Part shown: in pieces, positions 1-8,288 of the stretch
Position numbering within the stretch: position 1 is the first letter of the stretch
How the letters are laid out: every line of letters begins with the position of its first letter
Source of the DNA: Amycolatopsis acidicola
GTDB taxonomy: Bacteria; Actinomycetota; Actinomycetes; Mycobacteriales; Pseudonocardiaceae
NCBI RefSeq assembly: GCF_007713735.2
Contig: NZ_VMNW02000004.1
Span: forward strand, 62,001-126,000
Length of the DNA: 64,000 nt
Direction: 5' to 3'
Position numbers and translations under genes: made by a program
The notes under the pieces: model-generated
Databases searched by the model: none
Seen by the model: the letters and a program-made list of their open reading frames with translations, nothing else
What the model was told of the DNA's origin: nothing

Positions 1-1
1 G

Positions 2-106
2 CGCGACGCGGCGCAGCACATGAGCCCGGGCGCGGGCCCCGAGGCGGAGCGGATGTCCGACGACGTCAGCCGGGCGCCGAGCGCCATCGCGGGCGGAGGC
101 GAGTGA
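2..106 (+). CDS. C-terminal end of upstream gene, probably (2Fe-2S) small subunit of the molybdenum hydroxylase
   Basis: An open frame enters the window at base 2 and stops with TGA at 104-106, one base before the ATG of the large subunit at 108. The 34 visible residues (ending in SAIAGGGE) are a low-complexity Gly/Ala-rich tail with no diagnostic motif. Cox-type operons normally carry a small subunit with two [2Fe-2S] clusters beside the large and medium subunits. That subunit is otherwise missing here, so position suggests this is it. The identity is inference; that a coding frame ends here is well supported by the tight junction. Confidence 0.55.
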   Translation, partial: RDAAQHMSPGAGPEAERMSDDVSRAPSAIAGGGE

Positions 107-107
107 G

Positions 108-2546
108 ATGACCTCCACGATCGAGCCCGAGGTCGGCAAGGCCCGCACCCGCAAGGAGGACGCGCGGCTGATCACCGGCCGCACCCGCTGGACCGACAAC
201 ACGACGTTGCCCGGCCTGCTGCACCTGGCCGTGCTGCGCAGCCCCTTGGCGCACGCACGGATCAACAGCATCGACGTGTCGGAGGCGAAGCGCTGCCCGG
301 GTGTGGTCGCGGTGTTCACGGCCACCGACCTCGACCCCGAAGGCGCCATCGGGATGCCGTGCGCGTGGCCGATCACGCCGGACATGAAGGCCCCGCGCCG
401 CCCCGTGCTAGCCGACAAACAGGTCAACTTCGCGGGCGAAGGCGTGGCGGTCGTCGTCGCGCGCAGCTCGGCCGAAGCGCACGACGCGCTCGAAGCGATC
501 GAGGTGGACTACGACGAGCTGCCCGTCGTGCTCGGGTTGGAGAACGCGCTCGCCGAGGGCGCTCCGCTCGTGCACGAAGAGCTGGGCACCAACAAGAACG
601 CGCTGTGGATCTTCGACTCCGCCGAGGCCGGCTCGGGCGGCAACGTCGAGGAAGCCATCTCCAGCGCGGAAGTCGTGGTCAAGCGGCGCTTCCGGCAGCA
701 GCGGCTGATCCCGGCGTTCATGGAGCCGCGCTCCTGCGTGGTGGATCCGACCGGCACGCAGATCGTGATGTGGTCGGCCACCCAGATCCCGCACATCCTC
801 AAGACGATGGCCGCGCTGACGCTGGGCATCCCCGAGCACAAGCTGCGGGTGATCGCGCCGGACGTCGGCGGCGGGTTCGGCGGCAAGATCGGGGTGCTGC
901 CCGAGGAGACGATGTCGTTGCTGGTGGCCCAGAAACTGGGCAAACCGGTGAAGTGGACGGAATCCCGGTCGGAGACGATGCTCGCCGCGCATCACGGCCG
1001 CGACCAGATCCAGGACCTCACCATCTCGGCGAACCGCGACGGCACCGTCACCGGGCTGAAGGTCGAGCTGCTCGCCGACCTCGGTGCCTACAACGGCCTC
1101 GTCGGGCCGGGCGTGCCGATACTGGGCGCGTTCATGTTCAACGCGATCTACAAGATCCCGGCGTACCACTTCGCCTGCACCAACGTGTTCACCAACACCA
1201 CGCTGACCGACGCGTACCGCGGCGCCGGCAGGCCGGAGGCCACGTTCGCCATCGAGCGGATCATGGACGAGCTCGCCGCCGAGCTCGGCATGGAGCCGAT
1301 GGAGCTGCGCCGGAAGAACTGGATCAAGCACGACGAGTTCCCGTACACCACGGTTTCCACGCTCACCTACGACTCGGGCAACTACGAGGCCGCGACCGAC
1401 AAGGCCATGCAGCTGTTCGACTACGAAGGCCTGCGGCGGGAGCAGCAGGAGCGGCGGGACCGGAATGACCCGGTGCAGCTGGGCATCGGCATCTCGACGT
1501 TCACCGAGATGTGCGGGCTGGCTCCGTCGCGCGTGCTCGGTTCGCTCGACTACGGCGCCGGCGGCTGGGAGGCGGCGTCGGTGCGGATGCTGCCGACCGG
1601 CAAGGTCGAGGTGATCACCGGTGCGTCGGCGCACGGTCAGGGACACGAGACGGCGTGGAGCCAGATCGTGGCCGATCAGCTGGGCGTCCCGTTCGAGGAT
1701 GTCGAGGTCATCCACGGGGACACCCAGAGTTCCTCGAAGGGCCTCGACACCTATGGTTCGCGATCGCTTGCGGTGGGCGGCATCGCGGTGGTGAAGGCCG
1801 CGGAGAAGGTGGTGGCGAAGGCCCGCACCATCGCCGCGCACCTGATGGAATGCTCGCCGGACGACCTCGAGTTCGCCGAGGGCAAGTTCACCGTCCGCGG
1901 CACCGACAAGGCGACCACCATCCAGGACGTCGTGTTCGCGACGTTCATGGCGCACAACCTGCCCGACGGCGTCGAGCCCTCGCTGGACTCCGACGCGGTG
2001 TACGACCCGGAGAACTTCTCGTTCCCGCACGGCACGCACCTGTGCGCGGCCGAGGTGGACACCGAGACCGGGCGCGTGACACTGCGGAAGTACGTCTGCG
2101 TGGACGATGTCGGCGCCGTGGTCAACCCGCTGATCGTGGAGGGCCAGGTGCACGGCGGGCTCGCGCAGGGTATCGCGCAGGCGTTGTTCGAGGAGGCCGT
2201 GTTCGACGAGAGCGGCACACTCACGACCGGCACCTTCGCCGACTACCTGCTGCCCTCGGCGATGGACCTGCCGAGCTTCACCACCGATCGCACGGAGACG
2301 CCCTCGACGACGAATCCCTTGGGTGTCAAGGGAGTCGGCGAGGCGGGCACCATCGCGTCCACGCCGGCGGTGGTGAATGCGGTGGTCGACGCGGTGCGGC
2401 ACCTCGGGGTGAACGACATCGAGATGCCGTGCTCGCCGATGCGGGTGTGGGCCGCGATCCATCGTGGTGAAAAGGATGCCGGCGGGCCTGGCGGCGAGGC
2501 AGGCGGCGGGCTGGGTTCCATCGACGCTTCTGGAGGTGCGCAGTGA
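108..2546 (+). CDS. Molybdopterin-binding large subunit, xanthine dehydrogenase / CO dehydrogenase family (form II CoxL-like)
   Basis: This 812-residue catalytic subunit of a molybdenum hydroxylase should hold the Mo-pterin cytosine dinucleotide cofactor and hydroxylate a carbon substrate, passing electrons to the FeS and FAD subunits. The aldehyde-oxidase a/b-hammerhead domain is at about residues 15-130, followed by the Mo-binding domain with the signature GGGFGGK (about 256) and the catalytic-Glu motif GVGEAG near residue 743. The active-site loop reads AYRGAGR, as in form II enzymes, not the AYxCSFR of proven CO dehydrogenases, so the substrate may be something other than CO. The stop overlaps the start of the FAD subunit by four bases (GTGA), which implies translational coupling. 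Confidence 0.9.
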   Translation: MTSTIEPEVGKARTRKEDARLITGRTRWTDNTTLPGLLHLAVLRSPLAHARINSIDVSEAKRCPGVVAVFTATDLDPEGAIGMPCAWPITPDMKAPRRPVLADKQVNFAGEGVAVVVARSSAEAHDALEAIEVDYDELPVVLGLENALAEGAPLVHEELGTNKNALWIFDSAEAGSGGNVEEAISSAEVVVKRRFRQQRLIPAFMEPRSCVVDPTGTQIVMWSATQIPHILKTMAALTLGIPEHKLRVIAPDVGGGFGGKIGVLPEETMSLLVAQKLGKPVKWTESRSETMLAAHHGRDQIQDLTISANRDGTVTGLKVELLADLGAYNGLVGPGVPILGAFMFNAIYKIPAYHFACTNVFTNTTLTDAYRGAGRPEATFAIERIMDELAAELGMEPMELRRKNWIKHDEFPYTTVSTLTYDSGNYEAATDKAMQLFDYEGLRREQQERRDRNDPVQLGIGISTFTEMCGLAPSRVLGSLDYGAGGWEAASVRMLPTGKVEVITGASAHGQGHETAWSQIVADQLGVPFEDVEVIHGDTQSSSKGLDTYGSRSLAVGGIAVVKAAEKVVAKARTIAAHLMECSPDDLEFAEGKFTVRGTDKATTIQDVVFATFMAHNLPDGVEPSLDSDAVYDPENFSFPHGTHLCAAEVDTETGRVTLRKYVCVDDVGAVVNPLIVEGQVHGGLAQGIAQALFEEAVFDESGTLTTGTFADYLLPSAMDLPSFTTDRTETPSTTNPLGVKGVGEAGTIASTPAVVNAVVDAVRHLGVNDIEMPCSPMRVWAAIHRGEKDAGGPGGEAGGGLGSIDASGGAQ

Positions 2547-3397
2547 TCCCCGCTGCTTTCGACTACGCCGCTCCGTCCACTGTGGACGAAGCAGTGCGGG
2601 CGCTGACCGACGCGGGTGAGGACGCCAAGGTCCTCGCGGGTGGGCAGAGCCTGCTGCCGGTGCTGCGGATGCGGCTGGCCGCGCCGACCACGATCGTGGA
2701 TCTCGGCAAGATCGCCGAGCTGCGCGGCGTGCGCGACGAGGGTGACGCGCTGGTGATCGGCTCCATGACCACGCATTACGACGTGCAGCGCGATCACCTG
2801 GTCGCCGAGCACGCCGCGCTGCTGGCCAGGGCGACCGACACGGTGGCCGATCCGCAGGTGCGGCATCGCGGCACGTTCGGCGGCGCCATCGCGCACGCCG
2901 ACCCGGCGGGCGATCTGCTCGCGCCCGCGCTGGCGCTCGGCGCGGAGATGGTGGTCGCCGGGGCAGGCGGCCGCCGCACGGTGCCCGCGGCGGAGTTCTT
3001 CCAGGACTTCTTCACGACCACGCTGGCGCCGAACGAGATCCTGGTCGAAGTCCGGGTGCCGAAACACACCGGCTGGCGGGCGCATTACGAGAAGTTCAAC
3101 CGGGTCGCGCAGGCCTGGTCGATGGTCGCCGTCGCGGTGACGGTGCGCACCGAGGGCGACACCATCGCCGAAGCCAGGATCGCGCTGACGAACATGTCGT
3201 CGGTGCCGGTGCGGGCTTCGGCCGTGGAAAACGCGCTGGTCGGCCAGGCCGCGACAGCGGAGCGCATCCGTTCGGCGGCCGCGCACGCCGCCGAAGGCAC
3301 CAACCCGACGCCGGACGGCAACGCGGACATCGAGTACCGGCAGGAGCTGGCCAGGGTGCTGACCGGTCGCGCGGTGTCGGCCGCAGTCAGCGCCTAG
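2543..3397 (+). CDS. FAD-binding medium subunit of the molybdenum hydroxylase (CoxM-like)
   Basis: This 284-residue protein matches the FAD-binding subunit of CO dehydrogenase / xanthine dehydrogenase in length and layout. The N-terminal FAD-binding domain has the glycine-rich segment LAGGQSLLPVLRMR (about residues 31-45) and the second flavin motif RGTFGGAIAHADPAGD (about 110-125). The CO dehydrogenase flavoprotein C-terminal domain fills roughly residues 175-280. It transfers electrons from the FeS subunit to an acceptor. The GTG start lies inside the large-subunit stop (4-bp overlap), so the two are translated together. A strong inverted repeat follows the stop and may reduce read-through to coxG. 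Confidence 0.9.
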   Translation: MIPAAFDYAAPSTVDEAVRALTDAGEDAKVLAGGQSLLPVLRMRLAAPTTIVDLGKIAELRGVRDEGDALVIGSMTTHYDVQRDHLVAEHAALLARATDTVADPQVRHRGTFGGAIAHADPAGDLLAPALALGAEMVVAGAGGRRTVPAAEFFQDFFTTTLAPNEILVEVRVPKHTGWRAHYEKFNRVAQAWSMVAVAVTVRTEGDTIAEARIALTNMSSVPVRASAVENALVGQAATAERIRSAAAHAAEGTNPTPDGNADIEYRQELARVLTGRAVSAAVSA

Positions 3398-3401
3398 CCG
3401 A

Positions 3402-3442
3402 AAGGGCACCCGCACGGCGTAAAGTTCCGGGCGGGTGCCCTT
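3402..3442 (+). terminator. Perfect 12-bp hairpin between coxM-like and coxG-like genes
   Basis: AAGGGCACCCGC at 3402-3413 pairs perfectly with GCGGGTGCCCTT at 3431-3442 around a 17-nt loop, starting five bases after the stop codon. There is only a short T run after the stem, so it is a weak or partial terminator, or a 3'-end stabiliser. It could set a lower level of coxG than of the upstream subunits. Confidence 0.6.
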
Positions 3443-3481
3443 CCGGGCACAGCCCCGACGACGACGAAGGGAGGTCGAGCC

Positions 3482-4150
3482 GTGCGGCTTGACCACGAGT
3501 TCACCGTTCCGGCGCCGCCCGACCAGGTGTGGCGGGAGGTCACCGATCCGGAAAGCGTCGCGCCCTGTATGCCGGGTGCCACGCTGACGAAGGTCGAGGG
3601 TGACAGCTTCACCGGCAACGTGAAGGTCAAGCTCGGCCCGATTTCCTTGCTGTACAAGGGTTCCGGGGAGTTCCTGGAGAAGGACGAGAGCGCGCGGAAG
3701 ATCGTCATCAAGGCCTCCGGCAAGGACTCGCGAGGCGCGGGCACGGCGGCTGCCACCGTCACGGTCACGCTGTCCGCGGAGGGCACTGGCACCAAGGGCA
3801 AGGTCGAGACCGACCTGAACGTGACCGGCCGCCCGGCGCAGTTCGGCCGCGGGATGATCTCCGAGGTGGGCGGCAAGATCCTGGACCAGTTCGCGCAGAA
3901 CCTGGCGGAGAAGCTCACCGCGAGCGAGGAACCAGCGGCAACCGCGGCCACCGAAGAGAAGTCGGCGGACGCCACGGAACCCAAGCCGAAGCTGGAGTCG
4001 GTCAAGCCCGCCCCCAAAGAAGCCGAGGCGATCGACCTCTTCGACTACGCGGGCAGCTCCGTCGCCAAGCGCCTGGCCCCGGTCATCGCAGGCGTGGCAG
4101 GCCTACTGGTGATCGTCACGATCATCAGGCTGATCAGGCGCAAGAAGTAA
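3482..4150 (+). CDS. CoxG-like SRPBCC protein with C-terminal membrane anchor
   Basis: This 222-residue protein begins with an SRPBCC/START-like fold (about residues 1-145; N-terminal VRLDHEFTVPAPPDQVW and the segment PESVAPCMPGATL are typical of carbon monoxide dehydrogenase subunit G). A charged Ala/Glu/Lys/Pro linker (about 150-190) leads to one transmembrane helix (about 197-217) ending in RRKK, so the soluble domain should be cytoplasmic. In Oligotropha CoxG recruits CO dehydrogenase to the membrane, and that role is inferred here. The GTG start at 3482 is preceded by GGGAGG with a suitable spacing. It is the last gene of the operon. Confidence 0.85.
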   Translation: MRLDHEFTVPAPPDQVWREVTDPESVAPCMPGATLTKVEGDSFTGNVKVKLGPISLLYKGSGEFLEKDESARKIVIKASGKDSRGAGTAAATVTVTLSAEGTGTKGKVETDLNVTGRPAQFGRGMISEVGGKILDQFAQNLAEKLTASEEPAATAATEEKSADATEPKPKLESVKPAPKEAEAIDLFDYAGSSVAKRLAPVIAGVAGLLVIVTIIRLIRRKK

Positions 4151-4175
4151 AAAAACAACCAACCGCCGCCCGCCG

Positions 4176-4265
4176 CCCGGCAACGCGAAGCGAGCCACCC
4201 CACCGACCACACCCCTCCACGGCGGTGGAGGGGTGTCACACAGCGCGGCCACGCGCGTCCGTTGC
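4176..4265. repeat. Dispersed intergenic repeat, copy 1
   Basis: Two blocks in this spacer recur in the spacer before the glycine riboswitch. A 21-nt block (4176-4196) matches 10485-10505 exactly, and a 29-nt block (4237-4265, containing GCGCGGCCACGCGCGTCC) matches 10643-10671 exactly. The blocks are 40 bp apart here and 137 bp apart in the second copy. The spacer contents differ apart from a shared CCACACCCC stretch. No open frame spans them, so they look like a multicopy extragenic element. Confidence 0.75.
4209..4236 (+). terminator. Hairpin terminator of the cox-like operon
   Basis: ACACCCCTCCAC (4209-4220) pairs perfectly with GTGGAGGGGTGT (4225-4236) around a GGCG tetraloop, 58 bases after the coxG stop and inside the dispersed repeat. 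The stem has 12 bp and no U-tract, the usual form in GC-rich actinomycetes. It may work in both directions. Confidence 0.65.
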
Positions 4266-4325
4266 CGCCGCAACGCAACAACCACCCGGCGGAAGCTTGA
4301 GCAGCCCGCCCGCGTTGCACCAACC

Positions 4326-5381
4326 GTGCACACCACCACAGACGTGGTAGTGATCGGCGCGGGCCAAGCAGGGCTCTCCGCCGCCTACCATCTGCGCCGC
4401 GCCGGTTTCCGCAACGAGACCGGGTTCGTCGTGCTGGATCACGGCAAACGTCCGGGTGGCGCGTGGCAGTACCGCTGGCCCTCGCTGCGCCTCGGCAAGG
4501 TGCACGGCATCTATGACCTCCCCGGACTAGCCCTCGGTCATCCCGACCTGGGGAAACCGGCCTCGGAAGTCGTCTCCGAGTATTTCGGCCGGTTCGAGCG
4601 GACCTTCGATCTGCCCGTGCACCGGCCGGTCGAAGTCCAGTCCGTTTCCCGCGAAGGCGACAGGCTGCTGGTCGCGAGCACGCTCGACGAATGGTCGGCC
4701 CGCGCGGTGATCAGCGCTACCGGCACGTGGGACAGGCCGTTCTGGCCGCGTTACCCGGGCCAGGAGACGTTCCGCGGCAGGCAGTTGCATACGGCGGAGT
4801 TCCAGAGCGCCGAGGAGTTCCGCGGCAAGCATGTGGTCGTCGTCGGCGGGGGCGCGTCGGGCACGCAGCTGCTCGTCGAAATCGCGGAGGTCGCGAGCGG
4901 GACGACGTGGGTCACGCGGCGTCCGCCGGAGTTCCACGAGGGCGACTTCACCCAGGAACACGGCCGTGAATCGGTCGCGAAGGTCGATCGCCGGGTGCGC
5001 GAGGGGTTGCCGCCCGAGAGCGTTGTGAGCGTGACCGGCCTGGTGCTCACGCCGGAGCTGCGCAAGGCCCGTGAACAGGGGATCCTCGACCGCAAGCCGA
5101 TGTTCGAGCGGATCGTGCCGGACGGCGTGGTCTGGGCGGACGGCACGAAACAGCGCGCGGACGTCATCCTGTGGGCCACCGGTTTCCGTGCGGCGCTGGA
5201 TCATCTCGCCCCGCTGCACCTGCGCACGCACGGCGGCGGGATCCGGATGGACGGCACGCGCGTGGTCGACGAGCCGCGGCTGCATCTCGTCGGGTATGGC
5301 CCGTCCGCGAGCACTGTCGGGGCGAACCGGGCCGGCCGCTCGGCGGTGCACGAGATCCGGCAGTTGCTAGAACGGCAGTGA
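4326..5381 (+). CDS. FAD-dependent NAD(P)-binding oxidoreductase (YUCCA/CzcO-like flavin monooxygenase)
   Basis: This 351-residue protein has an N-terminal FAD site VVVIGAGQAGLSAAYHL and a second dinucleotide (NADPH) site VVVVGGGASGTQLL about 170 residues in. A late ATG-motif-like segment ILWATGFR follows, the layout of group B flavin monooxygenases and CzcO-like oxidoreductases. The GTG at 4326 is preferred because it directly precedes the FAD strand. The in-frame ATG at 4233 would add 31 Arg/Thr-rich residues read from the dispersed repeat. The substrate is unknown. The 3' end overlaps the convergent amidohydrolase by 15 bp. Confidence 0.8.
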   Translation: MHTTTDVVVIGAGQAGLSAAYHLRRAGFRNETGFVVLDHGKRPGGAWQYRWPSLRLGKVHGIYDLPGLALGHPDLGKPASEVVSEYFGRFERTFDLPVHRPVEVQSVSREGDRLLVASTLDEWSARAVISATGTWDRPFWPRYPGQETFRGRQLHTAEFQSAEEFRGKHVVVVGGGASGTQLLVEIAEVASGTTWVTRRPPEFHEGDFTQEHGRESVAKVDRRVREGLPPESVVSVTGLVLTPELRKAREQGILDRKPMFERIVPDGVVWADGTKQRADVILWATGFRAALDHLAPLHLRTHGGGIRMDGTRVVDEPRLHLVGYGPSASTVGANRAGRSAVHEIRQLLERQ

Positions 5382-6185
5382 GAACACGCGGCGCGCGTTG
5401 CCTCCGAGGAAGAGCTCCGTCGCCTCCGCGCCGAGCCCCAGCTCCGGCAGTCGCTTGAGGCACTGCGCGGGCGTGAGCATGGGGTAGTTGCTGCCGAACA
5501 GCACGCGCCTGCGCCCCTCGCCGCGCATGAACTCCACGAGTTCGGCCGGCAGCCGGTGCACGGCGTAGGCCGAGGTGTCGACGTAGAAGTTCGGGTACTT
5601 CCGCGCCAGCGAGAACACCTCCGGCAACCACGGATAGCCCACGTGCCCGCCGACGACGACCAGCTGCGGGAAGTCCAGCAACACCTCGTCCAGGTACGGG
5701 ATCGGGCGGCCCGGCTCCGACGGGCACAGCGGCCCGGTGTGCCCGATCTGCGTGCAGAACGGCACGTCCTCCTCGACGCACGCCACGTACACCGGGTAGT
5801 AGCGGCGGTCGTTGGGCGGCAGGTTCCACAGCCACGGCACCACGCGCACGCCGACGAAGCCGAGATCCCTTACGCAGCGCCGGATCTCCCGCACCGCGCC
5901 GATCGGGTCGGTCAGGTCGACCGAGGCGACCCCGGCGAACCGGCCGGGGTGCTTCGCCACCAGCGCGGCGACTTCGTCGTTGGTGACGAGCGCGCCGTGC
6001 GGGCCGTGCCACGCCGAGAGCAGGCCGAGGTGCACGCCCGCCTGGTCCATCGCCGCCAGCGTCGTGGTCACGCTGGGCGCGACCGGTTCCATGTCCGTCC
6101 AGCGCAGGAGCGGTTCCAGCCAGCGCTGTTCCATGAAGCGCTGGTTCGGCTGCTGCATCCAGACGTCGATGATCTCCTCGGCCAC
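5367..6185 (-). CDS. Amidohydrolase family protein (amidohydrolase_2 type)
   Basis: This roughly 272-residue metal-dependent hydrolase-like protein has a TIM-barrel pattern. Diagnostic segments are VVVGGHVGYPW and PNFYVDTSAYAV in the middle, and VLFGSNYPMLTP near the end, which supplies the late active-site region (FGSDYP in many relatives, here Asn for Asp). The HxH motif after the first strand, normal in the family, is not visible at the N-terminus (the segment reads IDVWMQQP), so metal binding may be altered. The GTG at 6185 is chosen because longer versions would run through the divergent promoter into the neighbouring gene. It is divergent from the glutamine-synthetase-like gene and may be co-regulated with it. 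Confidence 0.75.
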   Translation of the reverse strand: MAEEIIDVWMQQPNQRFMEQRWLEPLLRWTDMEPVAPSVTTTLAAMDQAGVHLGLLSAWHGPHGALVTNDEVAALVAKHPGRFAGVASVDLTDPIGAVREIRRCVRDLGFVGVRVVPWLWNLPPNDRRYYPVYVACVEEDVPFCTQIGHTGPLCPSEPGRPIPYLDEVLLDFPQLVVVGGHVGYPWLPEVFSLARKYPNFYVDTSAYAVHRLPAELVEFMRGEGRRRVLFGSNYPMLTPAQCLKRLPELGLGAEATELFLGGNARRVFSLPF

Positions 6186-6214
6186 ACCGAGGAGATTAGC
6201 CCCGCCGGCCCGCC

Positions 6215-6252
6215 TTGACAGGGCGGAAGCATTGGGCTGGTATTGGTCCAAT
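6215..6252 (+). promoter_or_regulatory. Candidate promoter and operator for a leaderless amine-catabolism operon
   Basis: TTGACA at 6215-6220 matches the -35 consensus. A weak -10 (TGGTAT, 6238-6243) follows at 17 bp. The expected transcription start then falls at about 6250, next to the ATG at 6251, and there is no Shine-Dalgarno sequence, so the mRNA is probably leaderless. A perfect palindrome ATTGG-T-CCAAT (6242-6252) covers the start point and resembles GntR/FadR-type operators. Operator identity is inference. Confidence 0.5.
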
Positions 6253-7609
6253 GAACAGTGCCCGGGGCATGCTCACCGTCGAAGAGCTGCGCGCGCTCGC
6301 CGGAACCCGTGAGATCGACACCGTGCTCGTCGCGCTGACCGATATGCAGGGCCGCTTGCAGGGCAAGCGATGCGCGGTCGACTACTTCCTGAACGAGGTC
6401 GTCCCGCAGGCCACCGAGGCGTGCAACTACCTGCTCGCGGTGGACGTCGACATGAACACCGTCGACGGCTACGAGATGTCTTCGTGGGAGCGCGGCTACG
6501 GGGATTTCGTGCTGCGCCCCGACCTGTCCACGTTGCGTCGCATCCCGTGGCACGAGGGCACGGCGCTCGTGCTCGCCGACGTCGAATGGGTGGAGGGCGG
6601 CGAAGTTCCGGCTTCCCCGCGCCAGATCCTGCGCCGTCAGCTGGACAGGCTGGCCGAGCGCGGGCTCGCCGCGTACGTCGGCACGGAGCTGGAGTTCATC
6701 GTCTTCGACGACACCTACGAGGATGCCTGGCGCCGCGGCTACCGCGAGCTGCGGCCCGCGAACCAGTACAACGTGGACTATTCGATGCTGGGCACCGCGC
6801 GGCTGGAGCCGTTGCTGCGCCGGATCCGCAACGACATGGGCGGCGCCGGGATGTACGTCGAGTCGGCGAAGGGCGAGTGCAACCCCGGCCAGCACGAGAT
6901 CGCCTTCCGCTACACCGACGCACTGTCCACTTGCGACAATCACGTGATCTACAAGACCGGGGCCAAGGAGATCGCCGCGCAGCTGGGCAAGAGCCTGACC
7001 TTCATGGCGAAGTACAACGAGCGCGAGGGAAACTCCTGCCATATCCACATCAGCCTCCGCTCGACCGGCGGTGATCCGGTGCTCGCCGACGGGCACGGAC
7101 ATTCCCCGCTGATGCGGCATTTCCTGGCCGGGCAGCTGGCCTGCCTGCGCGAGCTGACCTACTTCTTCGCGCCGAACATCAACTCCTACAAGCGTTTCGC
7201 GCCCGGCAGCTTCGCGCCCACCGCTGTCGCCTGGGGCACCGACAATCGCACTTGCGCGCTGCGTGTGGTCGGGCACGGTGAGTCGCTGCGGGTGGAGAAC
7301 AGGGTGCCGGGCGGCGACGTGAACCCGTACCTCGCCGTGGCCGCGCTGGTGGCGGCGGGGCTGTACGGGATCGAGCGGGAACTGCCGCTGGAGCCGGAGT
7401 TCCACGGCAACGCCTATGGCTCCGACAAGCCCGCCGTTCCCAGCACATTGAGGGATGCCGCGGCACTGCTCGCGGACAGTAAGATGGCGAAGGAGGCGTT
7501 CGGTGCCGAGGTCATCGAACACTACCTCAATGCCGCCCGCGTCGAGCTCGCCGCTTTTGACGCCGCAGTAACGGATTGGGAGCGTATTCGTGGCTTCGAA
7601 CGGCTCTAG
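6251..7609 (+). CDS. Glutamine synthetase family gamma-glutamyl amine ligase (GlnA3/GlnA4/PuuA-like)
   Basis: This 452-residue protein has the GSI fold: a beta-grasp N-terminal domain (about 1-105) and a catalytic domain carrying GTELEFIVFDD, a Glu-rich metal segment ECNPGQHEIAF, the ATP loop NEREGNSCHIHISL and the late motif NRTCALRVVG. Its neighbours are a gamma-glutamyl hydrolase-like amidotransferase, an aldehyde dehydrogenase and an SDR. That set points to gamma-glutamylation of an amine (polyamine or ethanolamine), as for PuuA and Streptomyces GlnA3/GlnA4, not ammonia assimilation. The ATG at 6251 is chosen from the promoter geometry. An ATG at 6269 is the alternative. The next gene starts inside its last codons. 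Confidence 0.85.
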   Translation: MNSARGMLTVEELRALAGTREIDTVLVALTDMQGRLQGKRCAVDYFLNEVVPQATEACNYLLAVDVDMNTVDGYEMSSWERGYGDFVLRPDLSTLRRIPWHEGTALVLADVEWVEGGEVPASPRQILRRQLDRLAERGLAAYVGTELEFIVFDDTYEDAWRRGYRELRPANQYNVDYSMLGTARLEPLLRRIRNDMGGAGMYVESAKGECNPGQHEIAFRYTDALSTCDNHVIYKTGAKEIAAQLGKSLTFMAKYNEREGNSCHIHISLRSTGGDPVLADGHGHSPLMRHFLAGQLACLRELTYFFAPNINSYKRFAPGSFAPTAVAWGTDNRTCALRVVGHGESLRVENRVPGGDVNPYLAVAALVAAGLYGIERELPLEPEFHGNAYGSDKPAVPSTLRDAAALLADSKMAKEAFGAEVIEHYLNAARVELAAFDAAVTDWERIRGFERL

Positions 7610-8288
7610 GCCGCTCATCGGCCTGTCCACGTATGTGGAGCAGGCTGCCTGGGGTGTCTGGGACACGCCGGCGGCGCTGCTGCCCAGGTCCTATGTGGAC
7701 GGTGTGGTGAAGGCCGGTGGGGTGCCGGTGTTGCTGCCGTCGGTGGGGGAGGATGTTTCCGCGTTGTCCGCTGTGGACGCGCTGGTCCTCACCGGTGGCG
7801 CGGATGTGGACGCGGCGCGTTACGGCGAGCAGGCGCACGAAAAGACGGTGAGCCGCCCGGAGCGGGACGGGTTCGAGTTCGCGCTGGCGCGCGAGGCGTT
7901 GCGGCTCGGGATGCCGGTGCTGGGCGTCTGTCGTGGCGCCCAGGTGCTGAACGTCGCGCTGGGCGGCAGTCTGCACCAGCATCTGCCCGAAGTGGCCGGG
8001 CATGCGGAACACCAGCCCGCGCGTGCGGTGTACGGGCACAACCGTGTCACGCTTGAGGGCCTGGCGGCGGAAATTCTGGGCAGTGAAACGAAAGTGCAGT
8101 GCTACCACCACCAGTCGCTGGCGCGGCTCGGGTCGGGGCTGAAAGCCACCGGCTGGGCCGCGGACGGCACGGTCGAGGCGGTCGAGCTGGCCGGTGCGCG
8201 GTTCGTGCTCGGGGTGCAGTGGCATCCGGAGCAGGATTCGGACGACGTACGACTGTTCCGGGCGCTCGTGGAGGCCACATGGACGTGA
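7590..8288 (+). CDS. Gamma-glutamyl-gamma-aminobutyrate hydrolase-like class I glutamine amidotransferase (PuuD-like)
   Basis: This 232-residue protein of the peptidase C26 family has the nucleophile elbow GVCRGAQVLNVALGG (Cys at about residue 112) and the catalytic His in VQWHPEQ near residue 211. An early strand LIGLSTYVEQ is typical of PuuD and its relatives. In the gamma-glutamyl route it would release glutamate from the oxidised gamma-glutamyl intermediate. The GTG start at 7590 overlaps the ligase end by 20 bp and its own stop overlaps the dehydrogenase start by 10 bp, so the three genes are translationally linked. Confidence 0.87.
   Translation: MASNGSRPLIGLSTYVEQAAWGVWDTPAALLPRSYVDGVVKAGGVPVLLPSVGEDVSALSAVDALVLTGGADVDAARYGEQAHEKTVSRPERDGFEFALAREALRLGMPVLGVCRGAQVLNVALGGSLHQHLPEVAGHAEHQPARAVYGHNRVTLEGLAAEILGSETKVQCYHHQSLARLGSGLKATGWAADGTVEAVELAGARFVLGVQWHPEQDSDDVRLFRALVEATWT

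Noticed and set aside
4233..4325. Longer N-terminus of the flavin monooxygenase-like protein
   Set aside because: The extra 31 residues are Arg/Thr-rich, read from the dispersed repeat and the end of the terminator. The Rossmann strand begins at the GTG at 4326.
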